Shown here in pieces: positions 1-7,967 of a stretch of DNA of 37,090 nt. Both the position numbers and the translations under genes were made by a program. Position 1 is the stretch's first letter; the number at the start of each line of letters is the position of its first letter. This DNA is from Streptomyces sp. MH60 (GTDB lineage: Bacteria; Actinomycetota; Actinomycetes; Streptomycetales; Streptomycetaceae): NCBI RefSeq assembly GCF_002939385.1, contig NZ_MULI01000071.1:1-37090 (forward strand). The letters are read 5' to 3'. The notes beneath the pieces are model-generated. The model saw only the letters and a program-made list of their open reading frames with translations. It had not been told where the DNA came from and ran no database searches.

Positions 1-2
1 TC

Positions 3-1484
3 GCCGGGGCCGGCGGAGTGCTGCGGGTCTCGGTGCCCGGCGAGTGGACGGTGCCGGGGTGTCTGGCCTGCGCGCTCGCCCTGCTGGCGGCACAGCGGAC
101 GCCGCTCCCCCGGCCGCTGCGTCAGGGGCTGGTGCGCGCATCGGCGGCGGTCCAGGGCTTCGCGGTGCTGTGGGCGGTCCCCCTGGTCGCCGGGAGCGTG
201 CTCGGTCCGGCGGCCCGGGCCGCGACGCCCTGGTCCGGCGCGCCGCGGAGCGCCCGGGACGCCGTGTTCACGGACGTGCCCCCGCCTCCGTACGCGAGCA
301 CCGTGCCGCTGGTCCTCGCCGTGGTGGCCGGGGTGCTGGTGATGGCCGGGCGCCGCACGCATCGGCGTGCGGCGGTCATGGTGGTGGCCCTCGTCCTCGG
401 GTGGGCGGCCGTCTTCGTTCTCCCGGTGGCGCTCCAACTGCCGTACACGGCGGGGCTGGTGGCGCAGGCGGCGGTGGTCGTCGCGGCCCTGGGCCTCGCG
501 GTGCGGGCCGACCGCGCCGACGAGGGGCCGTCGCCACTGGCCCTGACGGCCCTGCTGCTGGCCCTCGTCACCTCGGTCGACCTCGCCCTCCTCTCGCTCG
601 CCTCGAAGGCCGCGACGATCGGCGTACTCGTGACACTCACGGTCCTGTTCGGTGCGGCCGGGCGCCGCCCGGGCGCAGCTCCGTTCACCGCGCCCGCCGC
701 CCTCGGTCACGCCACGGCGCTGGCCTGCGCGATCGGCGCGTCCGCCGGCTTCGCCCCGCACCACACGGCGCTGCTGGTGCTCGCCGTACCCGCGGTCGCC
801 GCCCTGATCGCGTCGCGGACGGGTGGTTCGCGCGCGACCGTGCCGGTCGAGGTGGCGGGCGGAGCCGCGGCACTGCTCGCACTCGCGCTCGCCGTGCCGG
901 ATCCGCCGACGCTGGCCCTGGTGCTCTCCCTGTGCGGTGTCGTCGCGGCCGCCTCCGCGCTGCGCCCGGAGCGGCGGGCGGCCGGTTGGGGGGCGGCCGC
1001 GCTGTTCCTGCTGGCCGCCTGGGTGCGCCTGGCGGCGTGGGACGTCGGTACGCCGGAGGCCTACACCCTGCCGGTGACCGGGCCCGCGCTGGCGGTCGGG
1101 TTCCTGCGCCGGCGCCGTGACGCGGCGGTCTCCTCGTGGACGGCGTACGGTGCCGGGCTGGCCGCCACCCTGGTGCCGAGTCTGCTCGCCGCCTGGGACG
1201 ACCAGCACTGGCTGCGGCCCCTGCTGCTCGGCGTCGCCGCGCTGGCGGTGACGCTGGCGGGCGCCCGGCAGCGGCTCCAGGCGCCGCTGGTCCTCGGCTC
1301 GGGGGTGCTCGCGCTGGTGGCGCTGCACGAACTGGCCCCGTACCTCACCCAGGTCGTCGGCGCGCTCCCCCGCTGGGCACCTCCGGCCCTCGCCGGTCTC
1401 GTACTCCTCGTCCTGGGCGCCACCTACGAACAGCGACTGCGGGACGCCCGTCGCCTGCGGGAGGCACTCGGGCGGCTCCACTAG
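3..1484 (+). CDS. Polytopic integral membrane protein, C-terminal part (5' truncated by window edge)
   Basis: The frame is open from base 3 with no upstream stop, so this is probably the C-terminal ~490 residues of a longer protein. A GTG at 18 exists but has no ribosome site in view. The translation is almost entirely hydrophobic Ala/Leu/Val/Gly blocks separated by short Arg-rich loops, which I read as a dozen or more transmembrane helices. The last helix is followed by a short basic tail. No catalytic motif, transporter signature or soluble domain is visible. It resembles the very large, functionally uncharacterised polytopic membrane proteins common in Streptomyces, but I cannot assign a transport or enzymatic role. 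It ends with TAG 133 nt before the yceI-like gene on the same strand. Confidence 0.75.
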   Translation, partial: AGAGGVLRVSVPGEWTVPGCLACALALLAAQRTPLPRPLRQGLVRASAAVQGFAVLWAVPLVAGSVLGPAARAATPWSGAPRSARDAVFTDVPPPPYASTVPLVLAVVAGVLVMAGRRTHRRAAVMVVALVLGWAAVFVLPVALQLPYTAGLVAQAAVVVAALGLAVRADRADEGPSPLALTALLLALVTSVDLALLSLASKAATIGVLVTLTVLFGAAGRRPGAAPFTAPAALGHATALACAIGASAGFAPHHTALLVLAVPAVAALIASRTGGSRATVPVEVAGGAAALLALALAVPDPPTLALVLSLCGVVAAASALRPERRAAGWGAAALFLLAAWVRLAAWDVGTPEAYTLPVTGPALAVGFLRRRRDAAVSSWTAYGAGLAATLVPSLLAAWDDQHWLRPLLLGVAALAVTLAGARQRLQAPLVLGSGVLALVALHELAPYLTQVVGALPRWAPPALAGLVLLVLGATYEQRLRDARRLREALGRLH

Positions 1485-1575
1485 GGAGTGGCCTCGTGTC
1501 GAACCCGTGCAGTTTTGCGGTCGGGGTCATGGAAGCCGGACGAGGTCACCCATCTTGCCGTGGGCCGCTGATCGG

Positions 1576-1593
1576 CTTCGTGGTAACACGAAG
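1576..1593. promoter_or_regulatory. Inverted repeat upstream of the YceI gene
   Basis: CTTCGTG-GTAA-CACGAAG is a perfect 7-bp inverted repeat. It is framed by TGATC (1569-1573) and GATCA (1595-1599), so the symmetry extends outward. It ends about 15 nt before the Shine-Dalgarno site of the next gene. It could be an operator or a 5'-UTR hairpin; no dedicated regulator is adjacent. Confidence 0.4.
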
Positions 1594-1617
1594 TGATCAA
1601 TTCGAAAGGGCCGACTC

Positions 1618-2268
1618 ATGGGTATCTTCAGCCGTCGCCAGACCGCCACCGCCGAGCAGCCGGCGGCCGCCGGACCGGAGCGGTTCGCCGCGGGGGCCGC
1701 GACAGCAGCGGCCACGCTCGATCCGGCCCTTCGCGCACTGACCGGGCACTGGACCATCGACCGCCCGCACAGCCGGATCGGTTTCTCCGTGCGGCACGCC
1801 ATGGTCACCACGGTCCGCGGGGCCTTCACCGACTACGACAGCAGGCTCTACTTCGACGGGGACCGCCCCTCCGAGTCCCGGGCCGACCTCGTCATCCGCG
1901 TCGCCAGCGTCGACACCGGCGTGGAGCAACGGGACGCCCATCTCGTCGGCAAGGACTTCTTCGACGCCCGGCGTCACCCCGAGATGACCTTCCGCAGCAC
2001 CTCCACCGTCCAGGAGTCCGCGGAGAGCTTCCGCATGACGGGAGACCTCACCATCCGCGACACGACCCGGCCCGTCGAGCTCCAACTGGACTACCTCGGC
2101 TCGGTCGTGGACCCGTTCGGCTACGAGCGGGCCGGCTTCGACGGGACCACCACCATCGACCGCAGGGACTGGGGTCTGGTCTACAACCAGCGGCTCGACG
2201 CGGGCGGCAGCATGGTGAGCGAGAAGGTCCGCCTGCAGTTCGACATCTCCGCGATCCGCTCCACCTGA
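1618..2268 (+). CDS. YceI family lipid-binding protein
   Basis: This 216-residue protein has a YceI domain from about residue 40 to the end. The family forms an extended lipocalin-like beta barrel that binds polyisoprenoid or other amphiphilic ligands. Typical features are the N-terminal GHWTIDRPHSRIGFSVRH strand pair, the FxGxF-like turn (VRGAFTDYDSRLYFDG), a DxGxxxRDAHL helix region, and KDFFDARRHPEMTF. The 40-residue N-terminus has no classical signal peptide and begins with a short basic stretch, so the protein may be cytosolic, as many actinobacterial YceI proteins are. The ATG is preceded by AAAGGG at good spacing. It stands alone, convergent with the ComB-like gene. Confidence 0.9.
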   Translation: MGIFSRRQTATAEQPAAAGPERFAAGAATAAATLDPALRALTGHWTIDRPHSRIGFSVRHAMVTTVRGAFTDYDSRLYFDGDRPSESRADLVIRVASVDTGVEQRDAHLVGKDFFDARRHPEMTFRSTSTVQESAESFRMTGDLTIRDTTRPVELQLDYLGSVVDPFGYERAGFDGTTTIDRRDWGLVYNQRLDAGGSMVSEKVRLQFDISAIRST

Positions 2269-2288
2269 GCCCCCTGGACCGCGGGCGC

Positions 2289-2984
2289 TCACACCGGCCG
2301 GGGCACGGCGCACGGGCGCAGGACCATGAGCGCGTCCTCCCGGGCCGCGACCATGGCGAAGGGAAACCGGTCGACCTCGAGACAGAGTGCGACGTCGTCG
2401 GGGTGGACGCCCTGACGCACCCCCTCCGCCAGTTCGGTCGCGGCACGCGACGCGGCGGCACGGCGGAGGAATCCGGCGGCGCCCGTACCGGCCCCGGTGG
2501 CCCTGCCCGCGATGTACTGGGCGCACGCCAGGTCCTCGTCGGCCCTGCCGTCCTCGCCGGTGACCACGAACGTGACGTGCTCGGCGGCGCGTTCCCGCAG
2601 GAGGCGGGCCGTCGCCTCCGCGACCACGAAGCCGGCGCACAGCACCAGCGAGGCGTCCTTGACCGCGAGGGCACCGACCGTACCCGCCGTGGTCTTCTGC
2701 ACCACGGTCCGTCCGGCGAGGTCGGCGGAGCGCAGCAGGCCCGGCGAGTTGACCAGGTCGAACCCGGGCGCGGGCGCACCGTCCTTGAGGGCCACGCGGC
2801 CGGGGTCGCGTGCCTTGAGGGCCAGGGCCTCGTCCAGCGACCCGGCCAGGACGATCTTCTCCGCCCCCCGGGCGAAGGCCCACGCGGCCACGGTGAACGC
2901 GCGCATGACGTCGACGACGACCGCCACGGACGGGGCCTCGGCCACCTCGGGAATGCCAACGAAACGAGTGTCCATCGCGGTCAT
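2289..2984 (-). CDS. ComB-like 2-phosphosulfolactate phosphatase family protein
   Basis: This 231-residue protein (start ATG 2984; an internal ATG at 2975 is also possible) matches the ComB family. The N-terminal VAVVVDVMRAFTVAAWAFARGA corresponds to the family's DVLRAxT segment. KDGAPAPGFDLVNSP corresponds to the substrate loop, then VVQKTTAGT, a central LCAGFVVAEATARLL and a C-terminal acidic helix. ComB proper hydrolyses 2-phosphosulfolactate in coenzyme M synthesis. Streptomyces does not make coenzyme M, so the substrate here is probably another phosphate ester. The start has no convincing Shine-Dalgarno site. The gene begins 49 nt after the stop of the acyltransferase on the same strand, so cotranscription is plausible. 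Confidence 0.75.
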   Translation of the reverse strand: MTAMDTRFVGIPEVAEAPSVAVVVDVMRAFTVAAWAFARGAEKIVLAGSLDEALALKARDPGRVALKDGAPAPGFDLVNSPGLLRSADLAGRTVVQKTTAGTVGALAVKDASLVLCAGFVVAEATARLLRERAAEHVTFVVTGEDGRADEDLACAQYIAGRATGAGTGAAGFLRRAAASRAATELAEGVRQGVHPDDVALCLEVDRFPFAMVAAREDALMVLRPCAVPRPV

Positions 2985-3033
2985 GATCGCGCACGCCCGT
3001 CGGCATGGCCACACCCCGCGGGTGCTCCCGGCT

Positions 3034-5145
3034 TCAGGGCGCGCCCACGAGCCGGTCCAGCGGCGCCGCCAGGAGCGGGGTGAGTGCCTCGGCGTACGCC
3101 TCCGAGAGGTGGCTGTCGTCGCGGTGGACCGCGGTGTCGGCAACGACGACGGGGCAGACACCGGTGCGGGGGGCGCAGACCCAGGGGGTGGGGTCGATGA
3201 CCGTGGTGCCCGTGGCGGAGGCGGCGGCCCGCACGGCCCGGCCGCGCGTCGCGTCCCGGGTCGCCTCCGGCAAGTGGTGGGCGCAGGCGCGCAGTTGCAG
3301 GGAGTTCCGCGCGGCGCAGTCGATCGGGTCGCCCTTGGGCCACGGGGTGTCGAGCAGGGCGGCGACCCGGGCGCCGGAGCCGCGCAGGGCGCGGAAGGTG
3401 TGCTCGAAGCCGGTGGTCCACTGGTGCAGGGGGTCGGCGGCGGGGCGGGCCGGGTCGCCCGCGTCCGAGGAGGAGGCGAGCACGAGGGCCGGGCGCAGCT
3501 CCCTGATCCTCTCCAGGGCGTGGGAGCGCCAGGTGTCGCAGGCGGTGTACGGCTTGTGGAGGTTGACGATGGTCACGTCGGCGACCTTGCAGGAGGCCTT
3601 CGTGAGCGGCACCAGTCTCCAGCCGCGTGCGCCCGCGAGCCGTCGCAGGGCCGGGAACCACTGTGCGGCGTGGGAGTCGCCGAAGAGGACCACGGTACGG
3701 GAGGAGGTCCGGTCTCCGTAGACGCAGGGCAGCGGGCGGGTGGCGGCGCGGTCGACGTGACAGCCGTCCCGGTAGAGCGCGGAGCGCGAGGACTTGACCC
3801 GCGGCAGGGGCGTCGCGAGGTTGCTCGGCAGGGCGGTGGGGGACGACGTCAGGAGTTCGGCGAGGCGTGCCCGCGGGTCGGGGGCGTCGGCAAGGGCCCG
3901 GGCCAGGGCGGGCGCGGGGCCGCCCACCTCGATCGTCGGCGGCACCGCCGTCGCCGTCAGGGACAGCGCCGAGGCGCTCGCGGTCAGCGCGGCCCCGAGG
4001 GCCAGGGCGCGGCGCGGGCGCCGGCGGAAGGCCCGGTGGAAGCGGACGGGGTTCTCGACGAGGCGCAGGGTGAGCCAGGCCAAGCCCAGCGCGATGGCCG
4101 ACAGCGCGAGCGCCAGCGGCACGTCGGCGGTGCCGTCGGCGCGGCCGAGTGCCGCCGGGGCTATCACCAGCAGCGGCCAGTGCCACAGGTACCAGCCGTA
4201 CGAGAGTCCGCCGAGCCACACGAGCGGCCGTCGCTCCAGCAGCCGCCCCGCGCCGTACGGGGTGGGCGCGCAGCCGCCGGCCAGGACGAGCACGGTGCCC
4301 GCGACGGGCAGGAGCGCGTGGTGGCCGGGGAAGGGCGTCTCGTCGTCGTACCAGAGCGCCGCCAGCGTGACGCAGGCCAGGCCGAGCCAGCTCAGCGGGG
4401 CGGCGAGGGCGCCGGGCAGGCGGCGCAGCCGGGCGGCGGCCAGGGCCAGCAGCGCACCGGCGCCCAGTTCCCAGGCCCGGGTGAGGGAGCTGAAGTACGC
4501 CCAGGGCGCCGAGGTGTTCGTCACGAGGACGCCCACCGCGAACGAGACCACGCACACGGCGGCGAGCGGCACCGCCACCCGTGCGCGCCGCCCGCGGGCG
4601 ATCCGCCAGGTGAGCAGCAGGAGCACCGGCCACACCAGGTAGAACTGCTCCTCCACGGCGAGCGACCACACGTGCTGGAACGGCGACGGCGGACTGTTCT
4701 GGGCCAGGTAGTCCGTACCGGCCGCCGCCAGCCGGAAGTTGACCACGTACAGCGCCCCGGCGAGGGCGTCGCCCGCGTACTCGGCGAGCCGCGCCTTCGA
4801 CAGGAACAGCCATGCCCCGCCCAGCGTGACGGCGATGACCAGGGACGACGCGGGGAGCAGCCGCAGTGCCCGGCGGGCGTAGAAGGAGCGCAGCGACACC
4901 CGGCCGGTGGTGGCGAGTTCGCGCAGCAGCAGCGAGGTGATGAGGAAGCCGGAGATCACGAAGAAGACGTCGACGCCGACGTAGCCGCCGCCGATCCGCG
5001 ACACGCCGGCGTGGGAGAGCACCACCAGCCCGACGGCCACCGCGCGCAGCCCCTGGATGTCCAGCCGCGGGGGACGGCTGTGAGGCGGCGCGGATCCCTC
5101 GGCGGCCGGGACGGTAGGTGCCGCGGTGGGCATGGTGCTGGTCAT
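3034..5145 (-). CDS. Membrane acyltransferase fused to SGNH domain (OafA/YrhL type)
   Basis: This is 703 residues from ATG 5145, which has AGGAG ten nt upstream; the frame stays open further upstream but without coding character. Residues ~27-400 form the acyltransferase-3 membrane domain: LDIQGLRAVAVGLVVLSHAG carries the conserved Arg and His, FFVISGFLIT follows at ~61-70, and about ten more helices include the WSLAVEEQFYLVWP motif. Residues ~450-703 form a periplasmic/exoplasmic SGNH hydrolase domain with GDSH (489-492) as nucleophile block and DDSH (676-679) as the catalytic Asp-His. Such fusions O-acetylate cell-surface polysaccharides or peptidoglycan, passing the acyl group across the membrane. 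Substrate unknown. The ComB-like gene follows 49 nt downstream. Confidence 0.9.
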   Translation of the reverse strand: MTSTMPTAAPTVPAAEGSAPPHSRPPRLDIQGLRAVAVGLVVLSHAGVSRIGGGYVGVDVFFVISGFLITSLLLRELATTGRVSLRSFYARRALRLLPASSLVIAVTLGGAWLFLSKARLAEYAGDALAGALYVVNFRLAAAGTDYLAQNSPPSPFQHVWSLAVEEQFYLVWPVLLLLTWRIARGRRARVAVPLAAVCVVSFAVGVLVTNTSAPWAYFSSLTRAWELGAGALLALAAARLRRLPGALAAPLSWLGLACVTLAALWYDDETPFPGHHALLPVAGTVLVLAGGCAPTPYGAGRLLERRPLVWLGGLSYGWYLWHWPLLVIAPAALGRADGTADVPLALALSAIALGLAWLTLRLVENPVRFHRAFRRRPRRALALGAALTASASALSLTATAVPPTIEVGGPAPALARALADAPDPRARLAELLTSSPTALPSNLATPLPRVKSSRSALYRDGCHVDRAATRPLPCVYGDRTSSRTVVLFGDSHAAQWFPALRRLAGARGWRLVPLTKASCKVADVTIVNLHKPYTACDTWRSHALERIRELRPALVLASSSDAGDPARPAADPLHQWTTGFEHTFRALRGSGARVAALLDTPWPKGDPIDCAARNSLQLRACAHHLPEATRDATRGRAVRAAASATGTTVIDPTPWVCAPRTGVCPVVVADTAVHRDDSHLSEAYAEALTPLLAAPLDRLVGAP

Positions 5146-5309
5146 CAGGGGCTGGCTCCTCGGGGCGACGGGCACGCTGCGCCTGACAAGATCAGTGCGC
5201 CGTCTCCCGGAGTTCCGCCGCCGTCGCCCGACTTGGCCTCGGCCGTGAAGGTTCAACCGCGGGCAACCGGCGGTTCAGCCCCCGTCCGGCCGGGCGACCG
5301 GGAAGCGCC

Positions 5310-6302
5310 TCAGCCCGTCGCCGGCCGGGAGCCGGGCCGGTGGTCCGCCACCGCGGCGGTGAAGCGCGCCGCGAGTGCGGCGGCCGCGGCACGCAGTTCC
5401 GCTCCGCCGTCGATACGGAAGGGGACCGGGACCCTCGCGAGCCATTCCTGCGCGTACATGTCCGGGTTACGGGTGCTGCCGACCAGGACGCAGCCGTCTC
5501 CGTCTCCCAGCGGTTCGAGCCGGCCCATGGGCGGGCGGATCCAGGGGGCGACCTCGGCCAGCGGGGCGTCGAAGACCACCCGGGTGGCGAACCGCCATCC
5601 GGTGCCCAGGTTCTCCTCCAGCACCGCCACCGGGTCGAAGCCGGCGGGCGGGTCGAAGCCTTGGGCGGTGCTCCGGACCGCGCCGATCCGGTCCACCCGG
5701 TAGGTGCGGACGGCGTCCACGCGGTGGGAGTGGCACAGCAGGTACCAGCGCCCGTGACGGACGACGAGGGACCAGGGGTCCGCCTCCTCCTCCCAGGCGT
5801 TGCCGGACTCGCTGCGGTAGGAGAGCAGCACGCGGCGCCGGTGGGCGACGGCCTCGACGAGCGAGCTGGTGACGGCGGGATCCGGGTGGGCCGCGTACGG
5901 GTCGGGGGCGGCGGAGGCGTACTCCCGCAGCAGTGCCGCCTGCCGGCCGACGCTCTCCGGCAGCGCCTTGACGACCTTTCCCAGGGCGGCCCCCACCAGG
6001 TCGTCGGCGTCGGTCACGGCGGGTCGGCCGCTGAGCGCCGCCATGACGAGGCCGAGGGCCTCGGCCTGCGTGAAGTGCACGGGCGGCAGTCTCGTCCCGG
6101 GGCCCAGCCGGTATCCGCCGTGCGGTCCCCTGGCCGACTCCACCGGGACGCCCGCCTCCCTGAGGATCCCGACGTACCGGCGCGCCGCTCGCTCCGTCAC
6201 ACCGAGCCGCTCGGCGAGTTCGTCGGCCGTCGTGGTGGGGCGGGTGCGGAGGATCTCCAGGGTGCGCAGCGCTCGCGCGGTGGGGCTGGGGTCGTTGGGC
6301 AC
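5310..6302 (-). CDS. HTH-WYL transcriptional regulator (YafY/PafC type)
   Basis: This 330-residue protein has an N-terminal winged HTH (about residues 8-60: LEILRTRPTTTADELAERLGV, then the recognition helix TERAARRYVGILREAG and the wing GPHGGYRL). A WYL domain spans about residues 140-310, including VVRHGRWYLLCHSHR and RTYRVDRI. WYL domains sense ligands, often nucleotides or nucleic acid. The start is GTG 6302 with no Shine-Dalgarno site. TAGCCT (6314-6309) lies six bases upstream, which fits a leaderless transcript starting at the initiation codon. It is divergent from the alpha/beta hydrolase at 6416 and is the obvious candidate regulator of it. Confidence 0.88.
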   Translation of the reverse strand: MPNDPSPTARALRTLEILRTRPTTTADELAERLGVTERAARRYVGILREAGVPVESARGPHGGYRLGPGTRLPPVHFTQAEALGLVMAALSGRPAVTDADDLVGAALGKVVKALPESVGRQAALLREYASAAPDPYAAHPDPAVTSSLVEAVAHRRRVLLSYRSESGNAWEEEADPWSLVVRHGRWYLLCHSHRVDAVRTYRVDRIGAVRSTAQGFDPPAGFDPVAVLEENLGTGWRFATRVVFDAPLAEVAPWIRPPMGRLEPLGDGDGCVLVGSTRNPDMYAQEWLARVPVPFRIDGGAELRAAAAALAARFTAAVADHRPGSRPATG

Positions 6303-6308
6303 GCAAGC

Positions 6309-6314
6309 AGGCTA
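6309..6314 (-). promoter_or_regulatory. Probable -10 box of the WYL regulator (leaderless)
   Basis: TAGCCT fits the TANNNT actinobacterial -10 and sits six bases before the GTG at 6302. No clear -35 is visible. Because no ribosome site precedes the GTG, transcription probably starts at or beside the start codon. Confidence 0.45.
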
Positions 6315-6415
6315 ATCCGCGCGCCGGACGCCAGGAGTGGTCACGGGGAACAAACCGGCAGTGGATCGTCCGGATCCCGTCCTACGGTGAAGCCAGGCAA
6401 CGAAGGGAACCGATC

Positions 6416-7102
6416 ATGGACATTCTGCTCATCGGCGGCCTGTGGCTGGACGGATCCGTGTGGGACCGCGTCGCGACCGCGCTGGAGTCGCTCGGCCACC
6501 GTCCGGTGCCGCTCACCCTCCCGGGGCAGGGGGACGGCGCGTCGCACGCCACGCTCGACGATCAGCTGGCGGCCGTGCTGGCCGCGGTGGACGCGGCGCC
6601 CGGCAAGCCCATGGTGGTGGGGCACTCCGCGGCCTGTGCACTGGCCTGGCTGGCCGCCGACCGGCGGCCGGAGCGGCTGGCCAAGGTCGCGCTCATCGGC
6701 GGCATCCCGACCCCGGACGGCCGGCCGTACGCCGACTTCTTCGAGGTCAGGGACGGGGCGATGCCCTTTCCCGGCTGGGAGCCCTTCCAGGGTCCCGATG
6801 CCGCCGACCTGGACGAGGCGGCCAGGCGTGAGCTGGCGGCGGGCGCGATTCCGGTGCCCGAGGCCGTGGCCAGGGGCGTGGTGCGGCTGACCGACGAGCG
6901 CCGGTTCGAGGTTCCGGTCGTGGTCGTGTGCCCCGAGTTCACGCCCGCGCAGGCGCGGAAGTGGATCGACGGGGGCGACGTCCCGGAACTCGCCCGGGCC
7001 GAGCGCGTCGACTTCGCGGACATCGACTCGGGCCACTGGCCCATGATCTCCAAGCCGGCCGAGCTGGCCCGGGTCCTGGCCGCGGCGGCCGAGGCGGGCT
7101 GA
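6416..7102 (+). CDS. Alpha/beta hydrolase
   Basis: This compact 228-residue alpha/beta hydrolase has a first strand with oxyanion region MDILLIGGLWLDGSVWD, a nucleophile elbow GHSAA (Ser about residue 70), a cap-like stretch (residues ~100-160, Pro/Phe rich) and a C-terminal DIDSGHWPMISKP that carries the catalytic His. The strand before it (VVVVCPEFTPAQ) is the usual location of the acid. Substrate is not predictable. The ATG is preceded by GAAGGGA. No signal peptide, so cytosolic. It is divergent from the WYL regulator, 113 nt apart; TACGGT at 6383-6388 could be its -10. Confidence 0.88.
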   Translation: MDILLIGGLWLDGSVWDRVATALESLGHRPVPLTLPGQGDGASHATLDDQLAAVLAAVDAAPGKPMVVGHSAACALAWLAADRRPERLAKVALIGGIPTPDGRPYADFFEVRDGAMPFPGWEPFQGPDAADLDEAARRELAAGAIPVPEAVARGVVRLTDERRFEVPVVVVCPEFTPAQARKWIDGGDVPELARAERVDFADIDSGHWPMISKPAELARVLAAAAEAG

Positions 7103-7142
7103 CGGGCGCCGTGCTGCGCCGGGGAGGGGGCGCGGCCGGGGT

Positions 7143-7382
7143 TCAGGCGTGCAGGACGGGCCGGTGGACGAGCTCCTGGATGTGGCCGTCGAGCGTACGG
7201 GACTCGATCGACTCCAGGTCGGCAGCGCCCCCGAAGACCGGGTCCGGTCCCGTCCGGCCGGTGATCACCGGGTACAGGGTCACCTGGACCCGGTCGACCA
7301 GGCCGGCGGCCGTCAGCGCCCGGTTCATCGACAGGCTGCCGTGCGAGCGCAACGGCACCGCGGACTCCTTAGGAGCCGGTCC
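7143..7382 (-). pseudogene. C-terminal remnant of a RibD/dihydrofolate-reductase-like gene
   Basis: The last ~71 codons (from about 7358 to the stop at 7143) read as the C-terminus of the small actinobacterial dihydrofolate-reductase-like (RibD C-terminal domain) proteins: LRSHGSLSMNRALTAAGLVD, then QVTLYPVITGRTGPDPVF, then SRTLDGHIQELVHRPVLH. No matching N-terminal ~110 residues exist. Upstream of codon GTG 7358 the frame loses family similarity and soon runs antisense into the VOC gene. No start codon with a ribosome site precedes it. I read this as a decayed stump left by deletion or replacement. The junction near 7365-7375 (CTCCT-T-AGGAG) is a small inverted repeat that may mark the breakpoint. 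Confidence 0.75.
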
Positions 7383-7398
7383 AGTACGACTGGTGGGC

Positions 7399-7773
7399 TC
7401 AGTGGAGGCAGAGGCAGAACGGATGGCCGGCCGGGTCGGCGTAGACACGCCAGTTGGCACCCGGGCGGAGCTGGTCCGTCCGTTCCAGGACGGTCGCGCC
7501 GAGTGCGAGCGCCCGCTTCTCCTCGCCTTCGAGATCGTCGACGTCGAAGTCCAGGTGGAGCTGCTGCGGGCGGTCCTGACCGGGCCATTCGGGCGCCCGG
7601 TAGCCGTCCACCCGCTGGCAGGCCAGCGACGTTCCCTCGAAGCCGTGCACCTCGATCCAGTCGGAGTCGTCCGGATCCGCGACCACCCGCCCGCCGAGCA
7701 GTTCCGCGTAGAACTCCGCGAGCCGTACCGGATCGGCACAGTCCAGCGCGACCGCCTGCAGCTTTCGAATCAC
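7399..7773 (-). CDS. VOC-superfamily (glyoxalase/bleomycin-resistance fold) protein
   Basis: This 124-residue protein starts at GTG 7773, chosen because GAGGAG lies eight bases upstream; a GTG at 7782 would abut the ribosome site. It has two beta-alpha-beta-beta-beta modules: KLQAVALDCADPVRLAEFYAE opens the first, and LHLDFDVDDLEGEEKRALALGA opens the second. It ends with ADPAGHPFCLCLH, the usual VOC C-terminus. The family includes glyoxalases, dioxygenases and drug-binding resistance proteins. Putative metal ligands are the N-terminal half-site, HLD in the middle and a late Glu/His position, but the final Glu is not obvious, so a binding role is as likely as catalysis. Its 3' end lies 16 nt from the truncated DHFR stump. 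Confidence 0.85.
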   Translation of the reverse strand: MIRKLQAVALDCADPVRLAEFYAELLGGRVVADPDDSDWIEVHGFEGTSLACQRVDGYRAPEWPGQDRPQQLHLDFDVDDLEGEEKRALALGATVLERTDQLRPGANWRVYADPAGHPFCLCLH

Positions 7774-7897
7774 GTCCGACACTCCTCGCTCTGGGGGCCC
7801 TGGCGTTACGCCCTCGCACGGGAGGCTCCTACCCGGGGCGGCGGTGGGCATGCACGACGGCAGGGCGGGTGGAACTCCATCTGCCCCTCTATTGCAC

Positions 7898-7925
7898 TTG
7901 GCGTTGCACGCGGTGCGTGCATAAT
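7898..7925 (+). promoter_or_regulatory. Candidate promoter with internal palindrome, serine hydrolase gene
   Basis: TTGGCG (7898-7903), a 16-bp spacer and CATAAT (7920-7925) form a plausible promoter about 45 nt upstream of the GTG at 7968. The spacer holds a perfect inverted repeat TGCACGC-GGT-GCGTGCA (7905-7921). TTGCAC also occurs at 7892 and 7904. The repeat covers the space an RNA polymerase would occupy and so looks like an operator. It also lies in the divergent interval to the VOC gene. Confidence 0.5.
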
Positions 7926-7967
7926 AGGTCCAAGGGCATGTCGCAGAGCTTGGGAAGGACACGTGTC

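Noticed and set aside
2497..5703. A 1068-codon open frame on the + strand across the ComB-like and acyltransferase genes
   Set aside because: It is antisense to two well-supported genes, its product is Arg/Gly/Ala-rich low complexity without domain features, and long antisense frames are expected at this GC content.
7938..7940. ATG as start of the serine hydrolase
   Set aside because: No ribosome site at suitable distance, while GTG 7968 has GGAAGG nine bases upstream and still gives the full domain.
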